From the NCBI GenBank assembly GCA_037133495.1, contig JBAXOA010000004.1, positions 21,169 to 85,168 on the forward strand: a stretch of 64,000 bases of DNA, given 5' to 3'. This stretch comes from JAAFHB01 sp037133495. Lineage in GTDB: Bacteria; Bacteroidota; Bacteroidia; Bacteroidales; Prolixibacteraceae. The translations under genes and the position numbers were made by a program. Positions within the stretch are counted from its first letter, which is position 1. The number at the start of each line of letters is the position of its first letter. The notes beneath the pieces are model-generated. The model searched no databases, had not been told where the DNA came from, and saw nothing but the letters and a program-made list of their open reading frames with translations. Positions 17,610 through 26,053 of the stretch are shown here, piece after piece.

Positions 17610-18758
17610 TCAATTGGCTGAATATTCAATTATAGATAGGTCAACAGCCCCGCTAACTTCAGTTGAGATTTCATTAAGCCATCCTGCAACCTGAAATACC
17701 CCGCTCTGCACCTTAATAAAGGTGAATCCCGCAAGGTTAACCGGATTACCGGCTTTATCAACCGCGTTTGAAATGTCAAATGCATTGGCTTTCAGTGAAT
17801 TAATATAGTCGCCATTATTGTAACATTCAGCATATCCCGATGTAAAAATACCTGTGCGAACGATCCAGTTTTCGATGCCGGTTTGGGTTGAGTTATTTTT
17901 ATAGGCATCAGGCAATTTGCTTCCGGAAAAGACCATTTCCATTTTATTGCCATACCCAATCCACCACCATGACGATGAATCGAAAACTGGCTTAAGTTCG
18001 CCATTGCCTCCCTTATTATCTTTCCAGGTTACATTTCCATTAGCCAAAGGTTTATAGTAAGTAACCTCATAATTGTGAATTGTTTCCGGATTATTGTATT
18101 CACTTCCTTTAATTTCAGCCCAATCGCCGTCATTTGGTATTCCATCATTGTTGCTGTCACTCATAATATATACAATCCCGGGTTCAGATCCGGCACCAGG
18201 TTGGGTGAATATGGCAAAATCAGCACCAGCAATATTTTTTATCGTGTGGTCAAAACCGGCGATGATGTAACCACCCCAACCTCCCAATGAGGTATATTGC
18301 TTGGAGCCAATCCAGGGCTGGCCGATGAAATCCTGAGCTTTGCAGTCGGATGGAATCAACGAGGCATGTTGTCCCGGTCCATATCTGTAATCAAAAACTG
18401 TGGTAATATAAGGTGACAGATTCGAAAAAGCAGAAATCTGAATTGTTTTATTATCACTCCCTACGTCATTTGACACTTTAAGCTGAAGTGTATAACTCCC
18501 TATTTTTAATGGAGTAAACAGAAATATTTTTTCCGTAGATACAATTTCGCCATTTATTTTCCAGGTATAGGTAGAATTTCCGCTATTGGAAACTGCAGGA
18601 TTTAACGGAAGCGACTTTCCCATTTCAATTTTAAATCCATCGGAAGGAACCGACATTGAAATCATAGGTCCTGTGAGCTCACCAGACTTACTGCATGAAC
18701 TGAACAAGGCAAGACCAGCAAAAAAAAAGGTAATATACCAGAATTTTGTTGTCAACAT
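17610..18758 (-). CDS. PKD-domain cell-surface lipoprotein of the cobalamin operon
   Basis: A 382-residue lipoprotein with a clear type II signal (FFFAGLALFSSC, Cys about residue 22). A PKD-like fold covers roughly residues 35-110 (YTWKINGEIV; IGSYTLQLKVSNDVGSDNKTI). The remainder is a conserved module with GWGGYIIAGFDHTI, DFAIFTQPG and a calcium-loop-like DSNNDGIPNDGDW. I chose the ATG at 18758 because a TTG 24 bases upstream would lengthen the signal n-region. It is the first gene after the B12 riboswitch and is followed by BtuB. It probably captures corrinoid or a corrinoid-protein complex at the surface; this is inferred from position. Confidence 0.8.
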   Translation of the reverse strand: MLTTKFWYITFFFAGLALFSSCSKSGELTGPMISMSVPSDGFKIEMGKSLPLNPAVSNSGNSTYTWKINGEIVSTEKIFLFTPLKIGSYTLQLKVSNDVGSDNKTIQISAFSNLSPYITTVFDYRYGPGQHASLIPSDCKAQDFIGQPWIGSKQYTSLGGWGGYIIAGFDHTIKNIAGADFAIFTQPGAGSEPGIVYIMSDSNNDGIPNDGDWAEIKGSEYNNPETIHNYEVTYYKPLANGNVTWKDNKGGNGELKPVFDSSSWWWIGYGNKMEMVFSGSKLPDAYKNNSTQTGIENWIVRTGIFTSGYAECYNNGDYINSLKANAFDISNAVDKAGNPVNLAGFTFIKVQSGVFQVAGWLNEISTEVSGAVDLSIIEYSAN

Positions 18759-18865
18759 ACTTAAAATCAATTTAATTGTCAAATATTAATTGATTTTAAG
18801 CTCATCGGAAGACTTGCAGAATGGAGAATGGCCACCTGAACACTTTTATCCCGAAAGCTTAAACC

Positions 18866-19046
18866 TTGAATGGCTGGTCTTCTGACTTATCCCGATTTCT
18901 GGCTACCTTCCCATCTCTTTGAAAAGAAACAGTGGCTATTAGCCGGAAACATACTATTCCGCAGAAGCGGAATCGGGTTTTACAGCAGCGGGTACTGTCC
19001 CGGATTCACACCGGATTCCCAAATTAAGCCCTATGGGCACCAATTC
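18866..19046 (-). ncRNA. Cobalamin (B12) riboswitch
   Basis: On the minus strand the leader carries the hallmarks of a cobalamin riboswitch in order: GGGAATCCGGTGTGAATCCG (about 19002-19021), CTGCTGTAA, the GCCACTG core, GGGAAGG, and GTCAGAAGACC (18876-18886, matching the family AGYCAGGAGACC element). It lies between a good promoter (19051-19080) and the PKD lipoprotein start at 18758. High cobalamin should repress the three-gene uptake operon. The 304-base gap between the lipoprotein and DUF2490 genes is explained by this element. Confidence 0.93.
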
Positions 19047-19050
19047 ACCA

Positions 19051-19080
19051 CAAAAATAAGAAATTAGTTGCGCTCGTCAA
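19051..19080 (-). promoter_or_regulatory. Promoter of the B12-riboswitch operon
   Basis: On the minus strand there is TTG (19078-19080), a 19-base spacer, and TATTTTTG (19051-19058). This is an exact Bacteroidota -33/-7 arrangement. The predicted transcript start, about 7 bases downstream, is right where the riboswitch begins. Confidence 0.75.
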
Positions 19081-19086
19081 ATAAAA

Positions 19087-19803
19087 TCAGGATTGTTTTT
19101 TAACAAGGGTTGAAAAATCGAAAATTACCATTATTTGAAGGTAATTTTTTGCGGAATAATCACTTAATTCAAAATCTGTATCATTTACACATCCTATTTG
19201 AAATGCCGTATTTTCATTTATTTTATAACCGGCACCTGCGTAAAACCGGTTCTTTGTTATGATTGGATTATGCTGGGCGAAAAAAAGTTCATCACCTGTT
19301 GACAGATAGATACTGCCTTGAACCATTTCGGATTTGTTTACAGGACAAATTATTCCAAGCCGGCATTTCAGACCATTTTTATAGTTGTCTGGAAAAAAGC
19401 GTTGTTCAAGGCGGAGCCGATGTTCAAAATTAAGCCGTTTAATGACATATTTATAATTCAACTCAAGCCAGGTTCTGAATTCTTTTTGTTGAAGAGGCAG
19501 CTGAAAAAGTTCACCCGTTTGGTAGGTGCGATAAATCCCAGAGCCGATTAAACCATAAAAGTTGTTGGCGAAAGCATACGAAACGCCGGCTTTAATTTCA
19601 TAATAATCATATTTCAAAGAATAATTGCTGCTTCTAAAATGAATTTCATTGATTGTGGATATTTTAGAAGTAATCTTTCCTTTAACTATCAAAGTGCTCC
19701 AATTTCCTAAAAGGTGATCTGATTGTGCCCGGGAAAAACTGTAAATACTAATCAAACAAATAGTTGTGAGGATAATTATAAATATCCGTCTCGATGAATC
19801 CAT
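19087..19803 (-). CDS. DUF2490 outer-membrane-type protein
   Basis: About 238 residues, with a signal peptide MDSSRRIFIIILTTICLISI ending near RAQ. Repeated amphipathic strands include INEIHFRSSNYSLKYDYYEIKAG, FRTWLELNYKYV, NFEHRLRLEQRFF and FYAGAGYKINENTAFQIG. The HRLRLEQRF segment and overall plan fit the DUF2490 family of Bacteroidota, predicted to be outer-membrane barrels of unknown function. The ATG at 19803 is preferred; one at 19827 would add eight residues before the signal. It lies just upstream of, and in the same direction as, the riboswitch promoter, but is a separate unit. Confidence 0.75.
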   Translation of the reverse strand: MDSSRRIFIIILTTICLISIYSFSRAQSDHLLGNWSTLIVKGKITSKISTINEIHFRSSNYSLKYDYYEIKAGVSYAFANNFYGLIGSGIYRTYQTGELFQLPLQQKEFRTWLELNYKYVIKRLNFEHRLRLEQRFFPDNYKNGLKCRLGIICPVNKSEMVQGSIYLSTGDELFFAQHNPIITKNRFYAGAGYKINENTAFQIGCVNDTDFELSDYSAKNYLQIMVIFDFSTLVKKQS

Positions 19804-19936
19804 ATATGCTCCGTATTTTGCAAACATAGTACTTAATTTTGTGATGTTAAGTACTCATCATTTTAAAAAATATTCTACCTTTAGTTGAATTGAAAATTGC
19901 AGATTTTATTTTTTTATAATATTGATATATAAGTAA

Positions 19937-21406
19937 ATGGGTGCAAATGATACAAATAAATTAGGCGGGTTGGAACCTGCTTCGGTTTGGAGTTATTTCG
20001 AAGCGGTTTGTCAGATTCCACGTCCGTCAAAGCGTGAAGAGAAAATAATCCAATTTTTAACGGACTTTGCTCATCTTCACAATTTTAATATTAAAACAGA
20101 TTTCGCAGGTAATGTATTGATTTCCAAACCTGCATCAAAAGGCTTGGAAAATGTACGTACTTTGGTATTGCAATCGCATCTCGACATGGTTTGTGAAAAA
20201 AATTCGGAGACTATTCATAATTTTGATACAGATCCTATCAAACCGTATATTGATGGTGAGTGGGTAACTGCCGAGGGAACTACGCTTGGGGCAGATTGTG
20301 GAATTGGGATTGCTGCTCAGATGGCCGTTTTAACATCGGAGGATCTCAAACATGGACCGATCGAATGTTTGTTTACTGTTGATGAGGAGACCGGCCTTAC
20401 TGGGGCTAATGCGCTTGAACCTGGCTTTTTTAGTGGGAAAGGGCTTATTAATCTGGATTCGGAGGATGAAGGTGAACTTTTCATAGGTTGTGCCGGAGGC
20501 ATTGACACATTAGCAACTATTCATTATAAAGATGTTGCGACTCCAAAGGGCATGTTTCCCATAAAAATTAAAGTAAGCGGTCTTTTAGGTGGCCATTCAG
20601 GAGATGACATCAATAAAAACAGGGGAAATGCCATAAAAGTATTAAATCGCTTCCTTTGGCAGATCATCCAAAAATATGAGATTCACATTTCTGAATTTAA
20701 CGGGGGAAATCTCAGAAATGCGATTGCCCGCGAGGCTTTTGCAGTACTTCTTGTTCCGGGTTCAAAAAAAGAAAATGTGACGATCGAATTCAATATTTTC
20801 AGATCAATGATTGAGGAAGAGATGCTTATCAATGAACCCTCAATTAAATTGTCCCTGGAAAGTACCGGGCAGCCTGGGCGGGTTATTGATGAATCAAGTC
20901 AGAAACAACTGATTCAAGCTTTATATGCTTGCCCCCACGGTGTTTTAACCATGAGTACCCGTATGCCGGGCCTTGTCGAAACATCAACAAACCTTGCATC
21001 AGTAAAGCTAAAACCAGGAAATCTGATTGAAATCACTACAAGTCAGCGAAGTGATCTGGAAAGTGGAAAACTGGATGCTTCAAATATGGTTTCATCTGTG
21101 TTTCAGTTGATTAATGCAGATATTCGGCATGGGGAAGGATACCCTGGCTGGACTCCAAATCCCTCTTCTGAGTTATTAAATATCACCCGATTGGCCTATA
21201 TTAAACTTTTCAAAGTTGAGCCAGTTGTCCGTTCAATACATGCAGGACTTGAATGCGGATTATTCCTCGAGAAATTTCCTGGTCTCGACATGATTTCTTT
21301 TGGCCCTACAATGCGAGGGGTTCATTCACCTGATGAAAAAATTAATATTGCGTCTGTCGAAAAATTCTGGCGATTGCTCATTGAGGTAATTGCTGACTAT
21401 TCATAA
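19937..21406 (+). CDS. pepD: Aminoacyl-histidine dipeptidase (PepD, M20 family)
   Basis: A 489-residue cytosolic metallo-dipeptidase that cleaves Xaa-His and other dipeptides. Zinc-site segments are LQSHLDMVCEKN, TLGADCGIGIA, and TVDEETGLTGANAL with the catalytic Glu. A lid region GLLGGHSGDDINKNRGNA carries the conserved histidine, and SIHAGLECGLF lies near the C-terminus. Length is typical of PepD. It stands alone on the plus strand and diverges from the DUF2490 gene. Confidence 0.93.
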   Translation: MGANDTNKLGGLEPASVWSYFEAVCQIPRPSKREEKIIQFLTDFAHLHNFNIKTDFAGNVLISKPASKGLENVRTLVLQSHLDMVCEKNSETIHNFDTDPIKPYIDGEWVTAEGTTLGADCGIGIAAQMAVLTSEDLKHGPIECLFTVDEETGLTGANALEPGFFSGKGLINLDSEDEGELFIGCAGGIDTLATIHYKDVATPKGMFPIKIKVSGLLGGHSGDDINKNRGNAIKVLNRFLWQIIQKYEIHISEFNGGNLRNAIAREAFAVLLVPGSKKENVTIEFNIFRSMIEEEMLINEPSIKLSLESTGQPGRVIDESSQKQLIQALYACPHGVLTMSTRMPGLVETSTNLASVKLKPGNLIEITTSQRSDLESGKLDASNMVSSVFQLINADIRHGEGYPGWTPNPSSELLNITRLAYIKLFKVEPVVRSIHAGLECGLFLEKFPGLDMISFGPTMRGVHSPDEKINIASVEKFWRLLIEVIADYS

Positions 21407-21612
21407 ATTTTGAATAATTCGTCGTAAATAAGCTTGTTGTTTTAATTTTTTATTTTTGTTGTGCAATGAGTGAATTTATAAATTAGTTTATTTGTAATAG
21501 TATTAAAGATCTGAATTGCATCTTTGAAATACCAATAACTCAGACTTTACAAACACGAATGAAGATTGCACAATTGTGCCTTCAGGCTATTAAAAAAACA
21601 AATTATCTTCTG

Positions 21613-22701
21613 ATGAAGTATACTCAATTAAGGATTTTATTCTTTTCAATTAAAAAACGGAATTCATGCTCTAAGTGTGTGGCGATTATTCTTTTGGCTT
21701 ATGCATTCTTCTCTTGCTCATCGATAAAAAATATTGAAATTGAATTGGCTGTTACACCGCTTTATCCAATCGAGGACAATATTCAGAGCATAGGTGTCCT
21801 TAACAGAAGTATGAATATGCAATTTTCAAATTTGAAGTCTGATTCTATTGAAAGGATTTTAATAAAGAAAAAGATGGTTCTCGACACAGTTTTTCAGGAT
21901 AGTATAGTTGCCGATACAGTTATACAGGTTGCGGCCAAAGCACTTTACGAGTCCGGAAGGTTTGATGTGGTAATACCCAAGGTCCGAAATATCGCCCGCC
22001 CTAACAATGAAAAAATAAGCAGCCCATTGAATTTAGGTTTTATAAAAAATATTTGCAGCGATTTTAATGTTGATGCGGTATTGATACTCGAAAGTTTTGA
22101 GGAACATATTAATACCCAATACTATTATAATAATTATGAATATGCTGGTGGTACCAGCGAGTTTAATTCAACTACAGATATTGATTTTATTTCTGAATGG
22201 CGGCTTTATCGCCCTGATGAACAAAAGCCAGCAATTCGATTTCAGGTTGCAGACACTATTTTTTGGAAGGCAAACAGTGAATCTTTAACGGATTTGTATT
22301 CTCAAATGCCGAAAACAAAAGAAGCTTTGATAAGTGGCGGAATTGCAGCAGGTATACAAATGGCTGCTTATATAAGTCCCGGCTGGGTCAGTCAGACAAG
22401 GCACTATTTTTTAACGGGAGTTAAAGAAATCGATACTGCAGTATCCCTTATAAAAGAGAACAAATGGGTGGAAGCTGCAGCCATTTGGGCTAAATATGCA
22501 ACGGTGAATTCAACTCTGGTGAGAAGCAAAGTTGAATTTAATCTGGCTCTTGCTTCAGAGATGAATGGAGATCCAAACCTCGCCATCGAATGGGGCTTAA
22601 AATCTTTTAAAACCAGGTATTCCAAAACAGCTGAGATCTACCTAAAAACACTGGATTCTGTTCGAAAAGCAAAACAAAAGGAGTTAAAACAGCGTTATTA
22701 A
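21613..22701 (+). CDS. DUF6340-family lipoprotein, copy 1
   Basis: A lipoprotein of about 362 residues. The lipobox LAYAFFSC follows a long charged n-region. I prefer the ATG at 21613 over 21559 because it gives a more normal signal peptide. The body has a VAAKALYESGRFDVV segment and a C-terminal helical part (NKWVEAAAIWAKYA; LALASEMNGDPNLAIEWGLKSF) that looks like TPR repeats. The family is restricted to Bacteroidota and its function is unknown. A homologue follows 16 bases downstream. Confidence 0.75.
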   Translation: MKYTQLRILFFSIKKRNSCSKCVAIILLAYAFFSCSSIKNIEIELAVTPLYPIEDNIQSIGVLNRSMNMQFSNLKSDSIERILIKKKMVLDTVFQDSIVADTVIQVAAKALYESGRFDVVIPKVRNIARPNNEKISSPLNLGFIKNICSDFNVDAVLILESFEEHINTQYYYNNYEYAGGTSEFNSTTDIDFISEWRLYRPDEQKPAIRFQVADTIFWKANSESLTDLYSQMPKTKEALISGGIAAGIQMAAYISPGWVSQTRHYFLTGVKEIDTAVSLIKENKWVEAAAIWAKYATVNSTLVRSKVEFNLALASEMNGDPNLAIEWGLKSFKTRYSKTAEIYLKTLDSVRKAKQKELKQRY

Positions 22702-22717
22702 GTAAATTTCTCTAATT

Positions 22718-23767
22718 ATGAATATGTTAAATAAATATACGGGCATCATTTTTGCCTCGCTGGTATTTTCCTCGTGTATTACAACTGTTAGTGTTCCAAT
22801 TGACCAGCTGGAACCCGGTAAAGTTGCCCTGCCGGCAGCGATCAGAAAAGTTGCTTTAATATCGCGTAACTTTAAATTTTCAATTGACACTTTGTCCGGA
22901 TATTTCAATCTTGATTATCGCCTTAAAAAGGGAAAGAAGTTTGATAATCAAACTATTGATAGTATTGCCGTTACAAAAAGTTTGGATAGTCTTCGAAAAG
23001 CATTGCTCGAATCCGGTCGGTTTGATGAAGTATTTGTTTATCCATATACCATTATTAGTCCGCATATTGGAGATAAAGAAATACCTTTTACATCTGATTA
23101 TATTCAGTCTGTTTGCAATGAAAGTCAGACAGATGCTGTGATTTCTCTGGAAATGTTAAGCTTCTTCTACAGCCGGCATAAAGGTTCTTCAGCCGGTGCA
23201 ATAAAAGGTGAAGCAAATGTGAAAATTAGTGCAATATGGTCAGTCTATAACCCCAAAAGTGATGATCCTGTTGACAGATATAACCATTCAGAAGTGATCC
23301 GATGGAGTGAGTTTGATCCAAGGAATGACAGTGTTAAATATGAGCTTCCCAATCGAAAGGAAGCCATTTCGATTGCTTCAGGCATTGCCGCCAAAAATTA
23401 CAGTAAAAGAATTGTTCCCAGCTGGACTCAATCTTCGCGGATTATCATCGGATTAAATGGACCGGAATGGGATCAGACGATGCTGTTGGCTCAGCATAAT
23501 AAGTGGGGAAAGGCTATGCGAATCTGGGAGAAATATACTACAAGCGCTCAAAAAAGAGAGGCAGGTGCAGCGTCGCTGAATTATGCTGTAGCTCAAGAGA
23601 TGTCAGGCGATACTGAACAGGCAACTCTCTGGAATGACAAGGCAGTAAAATTGCTCCAAAATGGAGAAGCCGGCCGAATTGCAAGGGCTTATGCAGCTAA
23701 ATTATATGAGCGAAAATTAAAGGCATTGAAGCTGAACGCAATATTGAAAAACAACCAGCCTAAATAA
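22718..23767 (+). CDS. DUF6340-family lipoprotein, copy 2
   Basis: A 349-residue lipoprotein (lipobox ASLVFSSC) with the same plan as the preceding gene: LRKALLESGRFDEVFVYPY, SQTDAVISLEML, then NKWGKAMRIWEKYTT and AVAQEMSGDTEQATLWNDKAV, a TPR-like C-terminal part. Sequence identity to copy 1 is modest, so the duplication is old. The two probably form one operon and may interact. Function is unknown. Confidence 0.75.
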   Translation: MNMLNKYTGIIFASLVFSSCITTVSVPIDQLEPGKVALPAAIRKVALISRNFKFSIDTLSGYFNLDYRLKKGKKFDNQTIDSIAVTKSLDSLRKALLESGRFDEVFVYPYTIISPHIGDKEIPFTSDYIQSVCNESQTDAVISLEMLSFFYSRHKGSSAGAIKGEANVKISAIWSVYNPKSDDPVDRYNHSEVIRWSEFDPRNDSVKYELPNRKEAISIASGIAAKNYSKRIVPSWTQSSRIIIGLNGPEWDQTMLLAQHNKWGKAMRIWEKYTTSAQKREAGAASLNYAVAQEMSGDTEQATLWNDKAVKLLQNGEAGRIARAYAAKLYERKLKALKLNAILKNNQPK

Positions 23768-23838
23768 AAAATGTGTTTATTAATTGTATTTTGTTAGTTT
23801 GCCGCCAACTTATTTACCCTAAATCAAAACGAATTTAA

Positions 23839-25089
23839 ATGGTATCATTTCTATTCTATGCTATACTTATTATCCTGATTGCCAATTTCATAGTTGATCG
23901 CTGGCTCGAATATTTAAATGAAACCAGCATATCACCAAGCCTTCCAAATGAACTCATTGGAATTTATAATGAAGAGAAGTATCAGATATCTGTGAAATAC
24001 GAAAAGGTAACACATCGGTTTACGGTTCTGACCGAATCAATAAGTTTCATAACGATTCTGTTATTTTTCGTTGCCGGAGGTTTTGGGTGGCTCGATACAA
24101 TCATTAGAACACGTGTCAGTAACCCGATTTTTATTACCCTCCTTTTCTTTGCGGTTTTGGGTCTTTCATCCCAAATTGCATCTTTGCCTTTTTCATGGTA
24201 CAGTACTTTTGTCATTGAAGAAAAGTTTGGTTTTAACAAAACGACCCGCCGACTATTTATTCTGGACCAAATTAAAGGTTTGATTGTCAGTGCTATAGTT
24301 GGAGGAGTGATTCTTGCCATTATTGTTTGGATTTATCTCATTGCCGGTCATTTGTTTTGGTTATATGCTCTGCTCGTTATTGCTTTTTTCTCGATTTTCA
24401 TGCTTCTTTTTTACTCCAGCCTCATTGTTCCTCTTTTTAATAAGCAGACTCCACTGCCAGAGGGTATTCTTAAAAATGCGATTACTCAGTTCAGTAATGC
24501 CACCGGATTTTTATTGGACAATATCTATGTTATAGATGGATCTAAACGTTCAACCAAGGCCAACGCATATTTTACCGGATTAGGAAAAAAAAAGCGGATT
24601 GTATTGTTTGACACTTTAATTAACGACCTGAAAACGGAAGAAATTGTGGCAGTACTAGCACATGAAATTGGTCATAATAAGAAGCATCATGTATATTACG
24701 GACTTTTTTTATCGTTGGTGACAACAGCAATAATGCTTTATATATTTTCATTAGTAAGCGCTTATCCCGCATTTGCAGAGGTACTTGGATCAAATATTCC
24801 AAGTTTTCATTTATCTGTTATTTCATTTGGAATGCTCTATTCTCCACTTTCGTTAATAATAGGACTGGGAATGAATGTTATCTCCAGAATGAATGAATAT
24901 CAAGCAGACAGGTTCGCGGCGGAAAAATATAGTGGTGAACCTCTTGCCTCTGCCCTGAAAAAGCTGTCAGTTAATAACTTAAGTAATTTAACGCCACATC
25001 CGGCGTACGTATTTTTTCATTATTCGCATCCTACACTTCTGCAACGTCTAAAAAAGCTCGAGGCATTACATAAAACAGGCACATTATAA
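23839..25089 (+). CDS. M48 zinc metalloprotease, Ste24/CAAX protease type
   Basis: A 416-residue integral membrane protease. The N-terminal part is the M48 N-domain with several membrane spans (about residues 5-25, 65-90, 105-125, 150-175, 180-205). The zinc motif AVLAHEIGHNKKHH lies at about residues 270-283, with the third ligand in NEYQADRFAAEKY. Bacterial Ste24 homologues are thought to act in membrane-protein quality control; CAAX processing is known only in eukaryotes. It lies alone between the DUF6340 pair and fabG. Confidence 0.9.
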   Translation: MVSFLFYAILIILIANFIVDRWLEYLNETSISPSLPNELIGIYNEEKYQISVKYEKVTHRFTVLTESISFITILLFFVAGGFGWLDTIIRTRVSNPIFITLLFFAVLGLSSQIASLPFSWYSTFVIEEKFGFNKTTRRLFILDQIKGLIVSAIVGGVILAIIVWIYLIAGHLFWLYALLVIAFFSIFMLLFYSSLIVPLFNKQTPLPEGILKNAITQFSNATGFLLDNIYVIDGSKRSTKANAYFTGLGKKKRIVLFDTLINDLKTEEIVAVLAHEIGHNKKHHVYYGLFLSLVTTAIMLYIFSLVSAYPAFAEVLGSNIPSFHLSVISFGMLYSPLSLIIGLGMNVISRMNEYQADRFAAEKYSGEPLASALKKLSVNNLSNLTPHPAYVFFHYSHPTLLQRLKKLEALHKTGTL

Positions 25090-25130
25090 ACGATTATTGA
25101 GTGTAAAGTAAAATTATTATAAAAGATTTG

Positions 25131-25138
25131 TATTTTTG
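25131..25138 (+). promoter_or_regulatory. Candidate -7 element for fabG
   Basis: TATTTTTG matches TAnnTTTG exactly and ends 22 bases before the fabG start. No convincing -33 TTG is seen at the right spacing. Confidence 0.45.
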
Positions 25139-25160
25139 TCAACTTACAAAAAAATAAAGA

Positions 25161-25907
25161 ATGAAACTTTTAGAGGGAAAAACGGCTATTATTACCGGGG
25201 CATCCCGCGGTATTGGTAAAGCGATTGCCATTAAATTTGCGGAAGAGGGATGCAACATAGCATTTACTGATCTGTTTTACGACGATATTGCTAAAGCTAC
25301 TGAAGCAGAGCTTCAAGCAATGGGTGTTAAAGCGAAGGCATATTCTTCGGATGCTTCGAAATTTGTTGAAACTCAAAACGTAGTGAATCAAATTATTGAA
25401 GATTTTGGATCTGTTGATGTACTGGTGAATAATGCAGGAATTACCAAAGATACCTTGTTAATGCGTATGACTGAGGATCAGTGGGACGCTGTTATTACCG
25501 TAAATCTAAAATCTGTCTTTAATTTCACCAAAGCAGTTCAGGCCGGAATGCTTAAGCAAAGAAGTGGCTCAATCGTGAATATGAGTTCTGTAGTTGGTGT
25601 GAGTGGTAATGGTGGTCAGTCAAACTATTCAGCCTCAAAAGCCGGTATTATTGGATTTACCAAATCAATTGCCAAAGAACTTGGATCAAGAGGCATCCGC
25701 TCAAATGCAATTGCTCCGGGATTTATTATTACGGAAATGACTGCTAAAATTCCTGAGGATGCACGTAAACAATGGGAAGCTAATATACCAATGCGACGCG
25801 GGGGATTACCTGATGAAGTTGCTAAAGTAGCACTTTTTCTCGCCTCTGATCTTGCATCTTATGTTTCAGGGCAGGTGATCAATGTCTGCGGAGCAATGAA
25901 TACTTAG
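25161..25907 (+). CDS. fabG: 3-oxoacyl-ACP reductase
   Basis: A 248-residue NADP-dependent short-chain dehydrogenase that reduces 3-oxoacyl-ACP in fatty acid synthesis. Visible are the cofactor loop TGASRGIGKAIA (about 12-23), NNAGITKD, and the catalytic Ser in NMSSVVG with YSASKAG (Tyr-x-x-x-Lys). The C-terminal YVSGQVINVCGAMNT is a FabG-like ending. It is monocistronic, with a strong terminator 19 bases after the stop. Confidence 0.9.
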   Translation: MKLLEGKTAIITGASRGIGKAIAIKFAEEGCNIAFTDLFYDDIAKATEAELQAMGVKAKAYSSDASKFVETQNVVNQIIEDFGSVDVLVNNAGITKDTLLMRMTEDQWDAVITVNLKSVFNFTKAVQAGMLKQRSGSIVNMSSVVGVSGNGGQSNYSASKAGIIGFTKSIAKELGSRGIRSNAIAPGFIITEMTAKIPEDARKQWEANIPMRRGGLPDEVAKVALFLASDLASYVSGQVINVCGAMNT

Positions 25908-25925
25908 TTATTCATGTAAATACTG

Positions 25926-25961
25926 AACTAAAAAGAGCGGATTTATTCGCTCTTTTTAGTT
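25926..25961 (+). terminator. Intrinsic terminator after fabG
   Basis: A perfect 14-base stem, AACTAAAAAGAGCG (25926-25939) and CGCTCTTTTTAGTT (25948-25961), with an eight-base loop. The A and T runs within the arms allow termination in either direction. Confidence 0.9.
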
Positions 25962-25983
25962 TAATATACACATAATAGGGCTG

Positions 25984-26017
25984 TTTGTCTGGATTAACTG
26001 TAAAATTTGTAATTTAG
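25984..26017 (+). promoter_or_regulatory. Candidate promoter of the SpoIIE-type phosphatase gene
   Basis: TTTG at 25984-25987 and TAATTTAG at 26010-26017 (one mismatch to TAnnTTTG) are separated by 22 bases, slightly longer than the usual spacing. They lie 36 bases before the start codon. Confidence 0.35.
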
Positions 26018-26053
26018 CGAAATCTAAAATCAGTTTTGGCTTGATATTGTTAG

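Noticed and set aside
21451..21458. TATTTTTG before the first DUF6340 gene as a promoter
   Set aside because: It is an exact -7 match, but in a very T-rich stretch, with no TTG at the right spacing and more than 150 bases from the chosen start; too weak to list.
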